Shown here: in pieces, positions 17,734 through 25,713 of the stretch
Layout: the number at the start of each line of letters is the position of its first letter
Numbering within the stretch: the first letter of the stretch is position 1
Source of the DNA: Heminiphilus faecis
GTDB lineage: Bacteria > Bacteroidota > Bacteroidia > Bacteroidales > Muribaculaceae
Assembly: GCF_008728965.1 (NCBI RefSeq)
Contig: NZ_VSMC01000012.1
Location: forward strand, 1 to 64,000
Direction of reading: 5' to 3'
Length of the DNA: 64,000 nucleotides
Made by a program: the position numbers and the translations under genes
Notes under the pieces: model-generated
What the model was told of the DNA's origin: nothing
The model's input: only the letters and a program-made list of their open reading frames with translations
The model's database searches: none

Positions 17734-18336
17734 ATGAAATTGATTAAAGGATTTATTTTGGCCGCGGTAATGGTTTTTGCGGCTATGCCGGTGTCGGCGC
17801 AGTTCCGTATCGGTCCTCGTGTAGGTGTGGCTGTCAATGATCTTCATTTCAACAAGAGTGTTTTTGACGGCGACAATCGTGCCGGATTCACTGCCGGCGT
17901 CATGACCGAGTTTACAGTACCTGTGATCGGTCTCGGCTTTGACTTGTCGGCCATGTATGTACGCCGTTCGGCAAAGTGGATGGATGGTGAAAACATTGTT
18001 AAAGACAATCGTGATTATATCGATGTCCCTCTTAACCTCAAGTGGAAGATCGGAGTCCCCGTTATAGGTAAGATTATAACTCCTTATCTTACCACCGGTC
18101 CGGCATTCTCATTTCTGACAAGCCGTCGTGCCATAAGTGACGCTTACAAGAATAAGAGTGTTGATATCGCTTGGAACTTCGGTTTCGGTGTGCAGCTTAT
18201 TCAGCATATTCAGGTCGGAGCAAGCTACGGCCTCGGCCTTACCAAAGCGGTCAACAAACTTAATATAAACGACGGTAAAGGCGGTGTGGAAGGAAAGAAC
18301 CGTTATTGGACTATAACCGCTGCCTATCTGTTCTGA
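17734..18336 (+). CDS. outer-membrane beta-barrel protein (PorT-like family)
   Basis: A 200-residue protein with a clean signal peptide ending VSAQ. Alternating strands follow, beginning FRIGPRVGVAVNDL and ending with an aromatic residue (TAAYLF), as expected for a small barrel inserted by the BAM complex. The family is common in Bacteroidetes and mostly uncharacterised. It stands alone between the HU gene and the cobalamin locus and is closed by a strong terminator. Confidence 0.85.
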   Translation: MKLIKGFILAAVMVFAAMPVSAQFRIGPRVGVAVNDLHFNKSVFDGDNRAGFTAGVMTEFTVPVIGLGFDLSAMYVRRSAKWMDGENIVKDNRDYIDVPLNLKWKIGVPVIGKIITPYLTTGPAFSFLTSRRAISDAYKNKSVDIAWNFGFGVQLIQHIQVGASYGLGLTKAVNKLNINDGKGGVEGKNRYWTITAAYLF

Positions 18337-18362
18337 TATACATATTGTTAACACTATGATAG

Positions 18363-18397
18363 TATGCCGTGTCAATTCTGATGCGGCATATTTTTTT
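18363..18397 (+). terminator. intrinsic terminator after the barrel gene
   Basis: TATGCCG pairs with CGGCATA and is followed directly by seven T residues. The T-run also provides the probable -33 box of the next promoter. Confidence 0.85.
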
Positions 18398-18425
18398 GTT
18401 ATTTGGACAAAAGTATATAACTTTG
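18395..18425 (+). promoter_or_regulatory. promoter of the cobalamin uptake locus
   Basis: TTTG at 18395-18398 and TAACTTTG at 18418-18425 are 19 bases apart, a good Bacteroidetes promoter. Transcription would begin just upstream of the riboswitch. Confidence 0.7.
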
Positions 18426-18430
18426 CGGTC

Positions 18431-18605
18431 GCTTCGGTTCTCCAAGGCTTTTTATGGCAAGGAGATTAAAAGGGAACACGGGTGTGAATCCCGGACAGTC
18501 CCGCTGCGGTAATTTTCTTATGGGTCAAGGCATGTGCCACTTTTGTCTGTCACAATGGGAAGGCGCCTTGTTTTACCTGAAATAAGTCCGAAGACCTGCC
18601 GATGC
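18431..18605 (+). ncRNA. cobalamin riboswitch
   Basis: A clear adenosylcobalamin-type riboswitch ahead of the TonB receptor. Conserved pieces in order are GGTTCTCC near 18437, AAAAGGGAACACGGGTG, AATCCCGGACAGTCCCGC with GCGGT, GGGAAGGCGCC near 18557 and the 3' box AGTCCGAAGACCTGCC ending at 18600. Binding of cobalamin is expected to lower expression of the downstream uptake genes. No obvious terminator stem follows before the ATG at 18634, so control of translation initiation is more likely than attenuation. Confidence 0.95.
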
Positions 18606-18633
18606 ATTATTTATTAATGTTTTTCTTTCGAGG

Positions 18634-20664
18634 ATGAGAGGACATAAACTATTTTTATCGCGCATTTTGTGTAGTAGCCGTTCATTGGTGGGAGCGGCTT
18701 TGATTGCTGTTTCTTTTCCGGTACCGGTGCATGCTGACACTATTACCGGTAAAGTGCATCGCATGCAGGAAGTCACTGTATCTTCCCGCCGTTCGCCTAT
18801 AAAGGTATCATCGGCAATTCCCGTCCAGACTTTGTCGGGAGCTGATATGTCGCAGCTTGGCATACAGAATATGGCCGATGCTGTAAGGCGTTTCGCCGGT
18901 GCCAATGTCAGGGACTATGGCGGCATAGGCGGTTTAAAGACCGTATCGGTACGCAATATGGGAGCGGCACATACTGCGGTGAGTTATGACGGTGCTCCGG
19001 TAAGCAACTGTCAGGCCGGTCAGATTGATATCGGTCGCTTTTCTCTTGACAATGTGGCTATGTTGTCGCTTGCCGTGGGACAGAATGACGACATGCTTCA
19101 GGCTGCCAAGCTATATGCTTCGGCTGCGGTATTGGGTATCCGTACCGAGCGTCCTGTGTTTGACGATGACCGTTCGTCGGCTTTTCGGCTGATGGTTAAA
19201 GGCGGGTCATTCGGCTATGTCAGCCCGTCATTTCGTTGGTGGCAGAAATTGAGTGACAGAGTGGTGACGTCGGTTGACGGCAGTTTTCTTAGAGCTGACG
19301 GTAACTATCCGTTTAAATTGGTCAACGGCAAATATGTCACTACGGAGCGTCGCAACAATTCTGCGATAGACTCTTGGCATGGTGAGGCCAATATGTATTA
19401 CTCATTGCCTGAAGGAGGTGAGCTTCAGCTGAAGGGCTATTATTTTTACTCGAAGCGAGGATTGCCAGGAGCCGTAACCCTGTACAATCCTGTGTCTACC
19501 GAAACGTTATGGGATAAGAATGCTTTTATGCAGGTTAAATACAGTCGCCGGTTTTCTCCGAAATGGGAATTTAAGGTCCAAGGTAAATATAATTACGGCT
19601 GGAACCGTGACAGGGAGTATGGTCCGCAGTTTACCGGCGGAGAGTACAATGCCGTGCATAAGCAGAATGAGTATTATCTGTCGGCTACCGGCCTTTACCG
19701 TCCGTTGCCTGAACTTAATGTGGCTTTTGCGCAGGACGGTTTGATTAATACACTCAGGAGTACCATGATTGACTGTCCTTATCCTGACCGGTACACTTCG
19801 CTGAGTGCTTTGAGTATAAGATGGCAGCGTAGATTGTTTACTGTCACTGGCACTCTTGTAGGTACTTATATTACAGAAACGGTCAAAGAGGGTGATAGCC
19901 CGCACGACATAAAACGCTTGTCACCGGGTTTGTCGGTCAATGTACAGCCGTGGCAAGATGAAATGCTCTTTTTCAGGGCCATGTATAAAAGCACGTTCCG
20001 TACCCCGTCATTCAATGATTTATATTATTTTCGTCTTGGAAATCGCACATTGCGTCCTGAAAAGGCTGACGAATTTGACGTCGGCGTCACTTGGAGCCGC
20101 TCGTTTTTTCCGGCAATGGATTATATGTCGGTCACACTTGACGGATTTTATAATGACGTTACCGACAAGATCGTCGCTTTCCCTACCACTTATGCTTGGC
20201 GCATGGTAAATTTCGGAAAGGTGCATGTGACCGGACTGGATGTGACGCTGGCCACGGCACTCTCGTTTACGCGCGGATTGAAACTTATACTGTCAGGAGC
20301 CTATACGTGGCAGCGTGCCGTAGACCTCTCTGACCGTGATGCCAAGACATACAAGGACTTGTTGCCGTACACGCCTGTACATAGCGGCAATGCATCAGGT
20401 ATAGTCGAAACGCCGTGGTTGAATGTCGGATATTCGATAGTAGCGGTAAGCAAGCGATATTATATGTCGGAAAACATACCGGTTAACGAAATTGCCGGCT
20501 ATGCCGAACATACTCTTACTTTGTCGCGCGAAATTGATTTAGGAACATGTCATCTTAAACTTCTTGGTGAACTTGTCAACCTGACCGACTGCCAGTATGA
20601 CGTAATAAAGTTCTATCCTATGCCCGGGAGGTCTTGGAGGCTTACAGGTACATTCATATTCTAA
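18634..20664 (+). CDS. btuB: TonB-dependent outer-membrane cobalamin receptor
   Basis: A 676-residue TonB-dependent receptor. A signal peptide is followed by the plug domain (LGIQNMADAVRRFAGANVRDYGG, then VSVRNMGAAHTAVSYDG), a 22-strand barrel and a C-terminal aromatic (GTFIF). It lacks the N-terminal carboxypeptidase-like domain of SusC proteins. Specificity is assigned from the riboswitch directly upstream and the BtuG-like and ABC genes downstream. The ribosome-binding region is odd, with GAGG directly against the ATG, which fits riboswitch control of translation. Confidence 0.92.
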   Translation: MRGHKLFLSRILCSSRSLVGAALIAVSFPVPVHADTITGKVHRMQEVTVSSRRSPIKVSSAIPVQTLSGADMSQLGIQNMADAVRRFAGANVRDYGGIGGLKTVSVRNMGAAHTAVSYDGAPVSNCQAGQIDIGRFSLDNVAMLSLAVGQNDDMLQAAKLYASAAVLGIRTERPVFDDDRSSAFRLMVKGGSFGYVSPSFRWWQKLSDRVVTSVDGSFLRADGNYPFKLVNGKYVTTERRNNSAIDSWHGEANMYYSLPEGGELQLKGYYFYSKRGLPGAVTLYNPVSTETLWDKNAFMQVKYSRRFSPKWEFKVQGKYNYGWNRDREYGPQFTGGEYNAVHKQNEYYLSATGLYRPLPELNVAFAQDGLINTLRSTMIDCPYPDRYTSLSALSIRWQRRLFTVTGTLVGTYITETVKEGDSPHDIKRLSPGLSVNVQPWQDEMLFFRAMYKSTFRTPSFNDLYYFRLGNRTLRPEKADEFDVGVTWSRSFFPAMDYMSVTLDGFYNDVTDKIVAFPTTYAWRMVNFGKVHVTGLDVTLATALSFTRGLKLILSGAYTWQRAVDLSDRDAKTYKDLLPYTPVHSGNASGIVETPWLNVGYSIVAVSKRYYMSENIPVNEIAGYAEHTLTLSREIDLGTCHLKLLGELVNLTDCQYDVIKFYPMPGRSWRLTGTFIF

Positions 20665-20691
20665 CTAACATAACAATTTAAATTTTATTTT

Positions 20692-21822
20692 ATGAGAATC
20701 AGAAGTTTTCTATTGGGTGCCTTGTGTACACTCGGTTTAGGCGCCATGATGGTGTCTTGTGGCGATAATGACAATGAATGGGACGATGGCGACTCCAAGG
20801 TTGAGTTACCTGACTCACGTGTCTATATTCTTAATGAAGGTTCTATCGATTCAAATAATGCAGGTATAGCATTCTATGATCCTCAAAACGGCGACTTTAT
20901 CGACGACATTTTTTATCGTCAGAATGAAAGCCGTCTGGGTGATACCGGTCAGAGTATGATCCGCTACAACGGCAGCATATACGTATCGGTGTACGGTTCC
21001 AATTACATAGCCAAACTGAATGCCGCATGTGTTCAGGAGAAGCGCACTCTGTTTTCGTCAGATCCCGACCTGCGTGGAGGTGTACGGTATATAGCCGCTG
21101 AGGACGGATATATATATGCTTCGTTCTATGGAGGTATTGTGGCAAAGATTGATGCCGCTACACTTGAAGTAAAGGCTAAACTTAACGGGCTCGGAGCTAA
21201 TCTTGAAGGTGTTGTCATATGCGATGATAATCTTTATGTGGCCAATTCTTATGAGATTGTCTTCAATCCGGCAACCAATAAAAACGATTACGTATATAAA
21301 AAGGAGGTCAAGGTCATAGACCTGAAGACTTTCTCGCTTAAAGAGACGTTGACAGTGGCTCAGAACCCCAATAAGCTTGTCGAGGAGGATGATAATGTAT
21401 TCTTGATTTCATGGGATTATTTTGACGAAAGCTACGTATTGCAGTTTATAGAGCCTAAGAACAATAATAAAGTGAGCAAATTGGGTTATGCTACTGACAT
21501 GGCCGCCGGCGACGATGTGATCTATCTCGTTGATTCGCGTACCGACTGGAGCACCCGTATCTCTACCAATACTTTCAGCTACTACGACATAAAGGCCGGT
21601 AAGCTTGTCGGCTCATCATTTTTAAAAGACGCTCCTGCCGAACTCATTAACAAGAGTATATCCATGATGTCTGTCAATCCTGAGAATGGTGATATATATA
21701 TAGGTACCACTTTATTTGCTGATGGTAACGGCACTATGTATCGATTCAGAAAAGACGGTACGTTTGTTGAGAAATTTGACTGCGGCGGCCAGAACCCTAA
21801 AGCTGCCGTATTCTTTAATTAA
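20692..21822 (+). CDS. btuG: BtuG-like beta-propeller surface lipoprotein
   Basis: A 376-residue lipoprotein (lipobox MMVSC) with repeated propeller-blade patterns (YILNEG, NGSIYVSVYGSNYIAKL, DGYIYASFYGGIVAKI, DDNLYVANSYEI) of the YncE/DUF5074 type. In Bacteroides thetaiotaomicron, BtuG is a surface propeller that binds cobalamin very tightly and sits on BtuB. The position right after the receptor (27-base gap) supports the same job here. The acidic stretch after the lipid anchor (DNDNEWDDGD) fits a surface-export signal of Bacteroidetes lipoproteins. Confidence 0.85.
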   Translation: MRIRSFLLGALCTLGLGAMMVSCGDNDNEWDDGDSKVELPDSRVYILNEGSIDSNNAGIAFYDPQNGDFIDDIFYRQNESRLGDTGQSMIRYNGSIYVSVYGSNYIAKLNAACVQEKRTLFSSDPDLRGGVRYIAAEDGYIYASFYGGIVAKIDAATLEVKAKLNGLGANLEGVVICDDNLYVANSYEIVFNPATNKNDYVYKKEVKVIDLKTFSLKETLTVAQNPNKLVEEDDNVFLISWDYFDESYVLQFIEPKNNNKVSKLGYATDMAAGDDVIYLVDSRTDWSTRISTNTFSYYDIKAGKLVGSSFLKDAPAELINKSISMMSVNPENGDIYIGTTLFADGNGTMYRFRKDGTFVEKFDCGGQNPKAAVFFN

Positions 21823-21830
21823 TAATTCAT

Positions 21831-22973
21831 ATGAATACAGTGACTGTATTAAAGTCGCTTGCTGTAATGCTGGCATTGTCGGCCTTCGTATCTTGCGGAG
21901 GCGGCAGTGCCTCTTCTGCTGTTTCGCAGGGTGATACGTTGTCGTTGGATTATGCGCGTCTTCTGACAATAGTGACTCATGAAGATTTCACTGAGGTTTC
22001 CGTCAGCAATCCGTGGGATAGCACAAAAATATTGAATACATATATTCTGGTGCCGGCATCGGAGCCGTTGCCCAAGCGGTTGCCTGCAGGCACTGTTGTG
22101 CGCACTCCGCTCTCCGCCGCGCTGATATACTCTTCGGTGCATAATAGTCTGATTTGTGAGCTGGGAGCTGTGAATGCTGTTAAAGGAGTCTGTGACGCCC
22201 AGTATATTCACGAACGGTCACTTAAGAAGCGTATTGCCGACGGGGCGGTTATGGATTGCGGTAACAGTATGTCACCCGACATAGAGCGCATCATAAGCCT
22301 GTCGCCTGATGCTATACTGCTGTCTCCGTTTGAAAATTCGGGTGGTTACGGTAAGTTGGGGCAACTTGGTGTACCTATAATAGAATGTGCCGACTATATG
22401 GAGATATCGCCGCTTGCCCGTGCAGAATGGATGAAATTCTACGGAATGCTTTTCGGACGTAAGGAGTTTGCCGACACCCTTTTCAGCCATACCGTAAAGG
22501 AGTATAATGCTTTGGCCGCTCTTGTTGACACAGTTAGGCATCGTCCGAAAGTTTTGATTGACCGGCTTTACGGACAGTCATGGTATGTGCCGGGGGCGGT
22601 GTCGACAATGGGCCGCTTTATTGAAGACGCAGGAGGCACAAATCCTTTTGATGAATACAAACGCAGCGGTAGCATAGGCCTTTCGGCTGAGGAAGTGCTG
22701 TATAAGGCGCAGGATGCCGATGTCTGGGCCATACGTTATTCACAGCCTGTAGACAAGACTTTGGATGAACTCGGACGCGATAATGCAATATACCGTGAGT
22801 TTGATGCGTTTAAGAATAAAAGAGTGTATGGTTGCAATACCGGCAAAGTGAGGTTTTATGAAGAGGTGCCGTTTCATCCGCAATGGCTGCTTAACGACCT
22901 TATAATGCTCTGTCATCCCGAACTGTCGCAGGTGAAGGGCAACCGGTATTTTACGGAACTTTTTATTGAATAG
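21831..22973 (+). CDS. btuF: cobalamin ABC transporter substrate-binding lipoprotein
   Basis: A 380-residue lipoprotein (lipobox AFVSC) of the class III periplasmic binding family used for cobalamin and siderophores. Features are PDAILLSPFENSGGYGKL, GVPIIECADYMEISP and a long helical connection before the C-terminal lobe. It starts 8 bases after the propeller gene and is followed after 4 bases by the permease. It presumably delivers the cobalamin that enters through the receptor. A siderophore substrate is possible but contradicts the riboswitch context. Confidence 0.88.
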   Translation: MNTVTVLKSLAVMLALSAFVSCGGGSASSAVSQGDTLSLDYARLLTIVTHEDFTEVSVSNPWDSTKILNTYILVPASEPLPKRLPAGTVVRTPLSAALIYSSVHNSLICELGAVNAVKGVCDAQYIHERSLKKRIADGAVMDCGNSMSPDIERIISLSPDAILLSPFENSGGYGKLGQLGVPIIECADYMEISPLARAEWMKFYGMLFGRKEFADTLFSHTVKEYNALAALVDTVRHRPKVLIDRLYGQSWYVPGAVSTMGRFIEDAGGTNPFDEYKRSGSIGLSAEEVLYKAQDADVWAIRYSQPVDKTLDELGRDNAIYREFDAFKNKRVYGCNTGKVRFYEEVPFHPQWLLNDLIMLCHPELSQVKGNRYFTELFIE

Positions 22974-22977
22974 ATAG

Positions 22978-23985
22978 GTGACAGTGAAGTTTTTCGTCAT
23001 ATCGGCGTGTGTGGCCGCGCTATTTGTTCTGACCTTGTTTGTCGGGTCGGTGCCTATACCTGCGCGCGATGTGCTTCACATCCTGTCAGGCGGTGACGGA
23101 GTTGCTGATGCGGTACGGTTTATCGTATTGGGGAGCCGGTTGCCGCTTGCGCTTACATCATTGCTTGCCGGAGCGGGGCTTGCCGTGTCAGGTCTGATGC
23201 TTCAGAGCGCTTTTCGAAATCCGTTGGCCGGCCCCTCTATATTAGGCATAAATTCAGGTGCGAGTCTTGGAGTGGCTGTGGTTATGCTTCTGCTCGGCGG
23301 TTCGGTTTCGGCCGGGGCTTTTTCATGGGGAGGTTATGTAGCGGTTATGATAGGTGCTTTCTTTGGAAGTCTTGCCATAATGGGGTTGCTTCTGTTATTG
23401 TCGGCATGGCTGAAAAACGACCTTATGCTGCTTATAACCGGTATTATGATAGGCTATCTCGCCTCATCAGTGATAATGCTGTTGAATTTTGCCGCTACGG
23501 CAGAGGGGGTCCAAGGCTATGTTATGTGGGGCATGGGTAACTTCAACGGGGTCTCCATGGCTCAGATGCCTGTATTCTCGTTTATGACACTTGCTGGTAT
23601 TTTTATGGCAATATTGCTTATAAAACCGTTGAACATAATTTTACTCGGAACCTCTTATGCCCGCAATCTCGGAGTGGACATGAAGAGTGTGCGCAATCGC
23701 CTGCTGCTTGCTACAGGATTATTGACGTCGGTCATCACCGCATATTGCGGTCCTGTGGCGTTTATCGGACTGGCGGTGCCTCATATAGCCCGTCTGGTTT
23801 TCCGTACCGATGACCACCGTGTGCTCATGCCCGCCACGCTTCTTATCGGCTCGCTTGTTGCTATGTCGTGCAATCTGATATCGTTGCTCCCCGGAGGCGG
23901 AATACTGCCTGTCAATGCAGTCACCCCTGTCATAGGCGCTCCCGTCATCCTTTACGTTATCCTCAAAGAACGCCGCCGTCGCTGA
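22978..23985 (+). CDS. btuC: cobalamin ABC transporter permease
   Basis: A 335-residue FecCD/BtuC-family permease with about ten membrane helices. Typical stretches are GSRLPLALTSLLAGAGLAVSG, QSAFRNPLAGPSILGINSGA and the coupling-loop region FIGLAVPHIARLVFRTDDHR. A GTG start is listed because it follows the stop of btuF by 4 bases; a second GTG two codons on is equally possible. The ATPase gene btuD, which normally follows, is missing. Instead base composition changes abruptly to AT-rich at the stop codon. Confidence 0.93.
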   Translation: MTVKFFVISACVAALFVLTLFVGSVPIPARDVLHILSGGDGVADAVRFIVLGSRLPLALTSLLAGAGLAVSGLMLQSAFRNPLAGPSILGINSGASLGVAVVMLLLGGSVSAGAFSWGGYVAVMIGAFFGSLAIMGLLLLLSAWLKNDLMLLITGIMIGYLASSVIMLLNFAATAEGVQGYVMWGMGNFNGVSMAQMPVFSFMTLAGIFMAILLIKPLNIILLGTSYARNLGVDMKSVRNRLLLATGLLTSVITAYCGPVAFIGLAVPHIARLVFRTDDHRVLMPATLLIGSLVAMSCNLISLLPGGGILPVNAVTPVIGAPVILYVILKERRRR

Positions 23986-24251
23986 TGCGATATTATACTA
24001 TCAACATCTCGGATGGAGTAGATTGTCATTGGCATATATTTAGATGTATTATTTACTCATGCAATTATAATTCATGGATTTATGATTGTGGTGATGATAT
24101 TAAGTATGCAATTGTTGAGATTGAATATTATGAAGTGGATGATGACAATCTTAATATTTGGGGGGATTCGATTAATCGCTACATTAAACGTACTTATTTC
24201 ATGATTATACACCCTGATAGCTTTAATGATGTAGGGCTTTACAGTATATGA
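23985..24251 (+). CDS. small protein of unknown function overlapping the btuC stop
   Basis: An 88-residue open frame whose ATG overlaps the TGA of btuC (TGATG), which would permit translational coupling. It is rich in Tyr, Ile, Asp and Asn, holds four cysteines within residues 14-35, and has no motif I recognise. Codon use is AT-rich, like the two downstream genes and unlike btuC. It may be a genuine accessory gene, or the remains of a longer gene cut when the island joined btuC. A promoter for the next two genes lies after it. Confidence 0.45.
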   Translation: MRYYTINISDGVDCHWHIFRCIIYSCNYNSWIYDCGDDIKYAIVEIEYYEVDDDNLNIWGDSINRYIKRTYFMIIHPDSFNDVGLYSI

Positions 24252-24311
24252 AATATTGAATAATGTTCTATATTATAAGATGGGTTATGTAATCTGTTTA
24301 GAAATAAGAAG

Positions 24312-24396
24312 ATTTATTTAAAATTTAGATGACTGCCTAAATATACTAATTTATTTAAAATTTGAAATGAGAAATAGTACAATTCAAATTTTAAAT
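24312..24396. promoter_or_regulatory. operator-like array: inverted repeat plus third half-site
   Basis: ATTTAAAATTTGAA at 24353-24366 and its exact reverse complement at 24383-24396 form a perfect 14-bp inverted repeat with a 16-base spacer. A 15-base direct copy of the left arm region (ATTTATTTAAAATTT) occurs at 24312-24326 and 24349-24363, 37 bases apart. The right arm ends 2 bases before the -7 box of the ATPase gene. This is well placed as a repressor operator, perhaps for self-control by one of the island's products. Confidence 0.55.
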
Positions 24397-24398
24397 GC

Positions 24399-24406
24399 TA
24401 TTTTTG
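24399..24406 (+). promoter_or_regulatory. Bacteroidetes -7 box for the ATPase-nuclease pair
   Basis: TATTTTTG, 27 bases before the ATG at 24434, directly next to the inverted repeat. No good -33 box is visible, which fits a regulated promoter. Confidence 0.5.
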
Positions 24407-24433
24407 TAATTAATTTAATAACAATTATATTCC

Positions 24434-25708
24434 ATGAATGAAGTAAGGATAAAAATAAGTAGACTTGGTGCGATAACGGATGCTGAAGTTGTTGTACGTC
24501 CATTTATGTTGTTCGTAGGAAATTCCGGACTTGGTAAAAGCTATGTGGCTTTTCTTACTCATTATATCTATACAATTCTTGGAAGCAACAGACTTGAAGA
24601 ATATTTTAAGCAATTCAATTATGATGAATTGTTAAATGGGAAAAAATCTGGGGATATAATTCTTCGAGTTAAAGTGCAGGATATATTTAATTGGATTAAT
24701 CAAGATGCTATAACATTTATAGGGTATATGATTGGCCATGAGAAATTTAGTGGTAAAGTGGATATTAAATGGCCTTTTAGTGATGAATATATTGAATTCA
24801 GTTATTTTGAGGAGATGGGAGGCCTAACGAATAAGGAAGAATTGATATATCGCATTAAAGCAAAAAATTATTCTTATAGTTTGTTAGGTGATACGCCTAA
24901 TATAGGTGCGTATGTATTTGAAACATTGTTCCGTGCTGAGCTTTCAGCTTCTATATTTGGAAGTTTTAAGAATTTTCCTCAAGATTGCATATTGCCATCA
25001 TCTCGTGGTGCATTGATGGAGTTGCAAGGTAATCCTGTTTTTAAAAGTGGAATGTATGAACAATTCATATCTTTAAAATCAGAGTTGTATAGAACTCCAA
25101 TTACCAAAGAGAAAGAAGAAGATCCGATATTAACTGATATTTTAGATATTGTTAATAATGGTAGATTGTCTCAATCTGATAATAATATAATCTATACAAC
25201 ATTAGATGGAGTAGAGATGCCATTGACTGCTGCTGCCTCTTCTGTAAAGGAATTAGCTCCATTTACAATGTTGTTAAATCGGTTTAATCTTTCACGGACA
25301 TCTATATTGTTAGATGAGCCTGAGGCGCATCTACATCCTGAACGTCAACAACATGTGGCGGATCTTATTGGATATACTTTGTCACGGGGATGTCATATGC
25401 AGATTACTACGCATAGCGATTATTTTATTAAAAGATTAAATCTTCTTATTAAGCTGTTTAAAATATATAAGCAAAATAAAAAAGATATATCTCTGATATT
25501 AAAAAAATTAGGTATATATTTTGAAGCTTTGATTGATCCTGATATGATAAAAGCATATTATTTGACTCAAAGAGAAGATAAATCTTCACAAATTTTCGAA
25601 TTGGATGTATTAAAAGATAGTATGATACCGTTTGATTCTTTCCATAAAACCATTATGTCTGATTTTGAGAGCGTTTCGATTATTGATGAATATATTGATA
25701 ATATCTAA
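24434..25708 (+). CDS. OLD/AAA-type (ABC-like) ATPase of a two-gene module
   Basis: A 424-residue ATPase. Walker A is GNSGLGKS at residues 29-36, following a short strand-rich start (VRIKISRLGAITDAEVVV) typical of SMC/OLD-like proteins. A signature-like SSVKELAPF precedes Walker B SILLDEPEAHLHPE at residues 290-303 (Asp294, Glu295) and the H-loop QITTHSDYF (His327). The middle section (about 45-255) is unconserved to my eye. It is not BtuD: it has an unrelated inserted middle, no LSGGQ and a long C-terminal extension. This ATPase class is common in anti-phage and restriction-like systems. Codon use is strongly AT-rich compared with both flanks, a sign of recent transfer. Confidence 0.85.
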   Translation: MNEVRIKISRLGAITDAEVVVRPFMLFVGNSGLGKSYVAFLTHYIYTILGSNRLEEYFKQFNYDELLNGKKSGDIILRVKVQDIFNWINQDAITFIGYMIGHEKFSGKVDIKWPFSDEYIEFSYFEEMGGLTNKEELIYRIKAKNYSYSLLGDTPNIGAYVFETLFRAELSASIFGSFKNFPQDCILPSSRGALMELQGNPVFKSGMYEQFISLKSELYRTPITKEKEEDPILTDILDIVNNGRLSQSDNNIIYTTLDGVEMPLTAAASSVKELAPFTMLLNRFNLSRTSILLDEPEAHLHPERQQHVADLIGYTLSRGCHMQITTHSDYFIKRLNLLIKLFKIYKQNKKDISLILKKLGIYFEALIDPDMIKAYYLTQREDKSSQIFELDVLKDSMIPFDSFHKTIMSDFESVSIIDEYIDNI

Positions 25709-25713
25709 ATATA

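Noticed and set aside
24434-25708. The island ATPase as a diverged BtuD for the cobalamin transporter.
   Set aside because: It has an OLD/AAA layout with a long unrelated middle region, a DEPEAH Walker B and no LSGGQ signature, is AT-rich, and has its own promoter and operator-like repeats.
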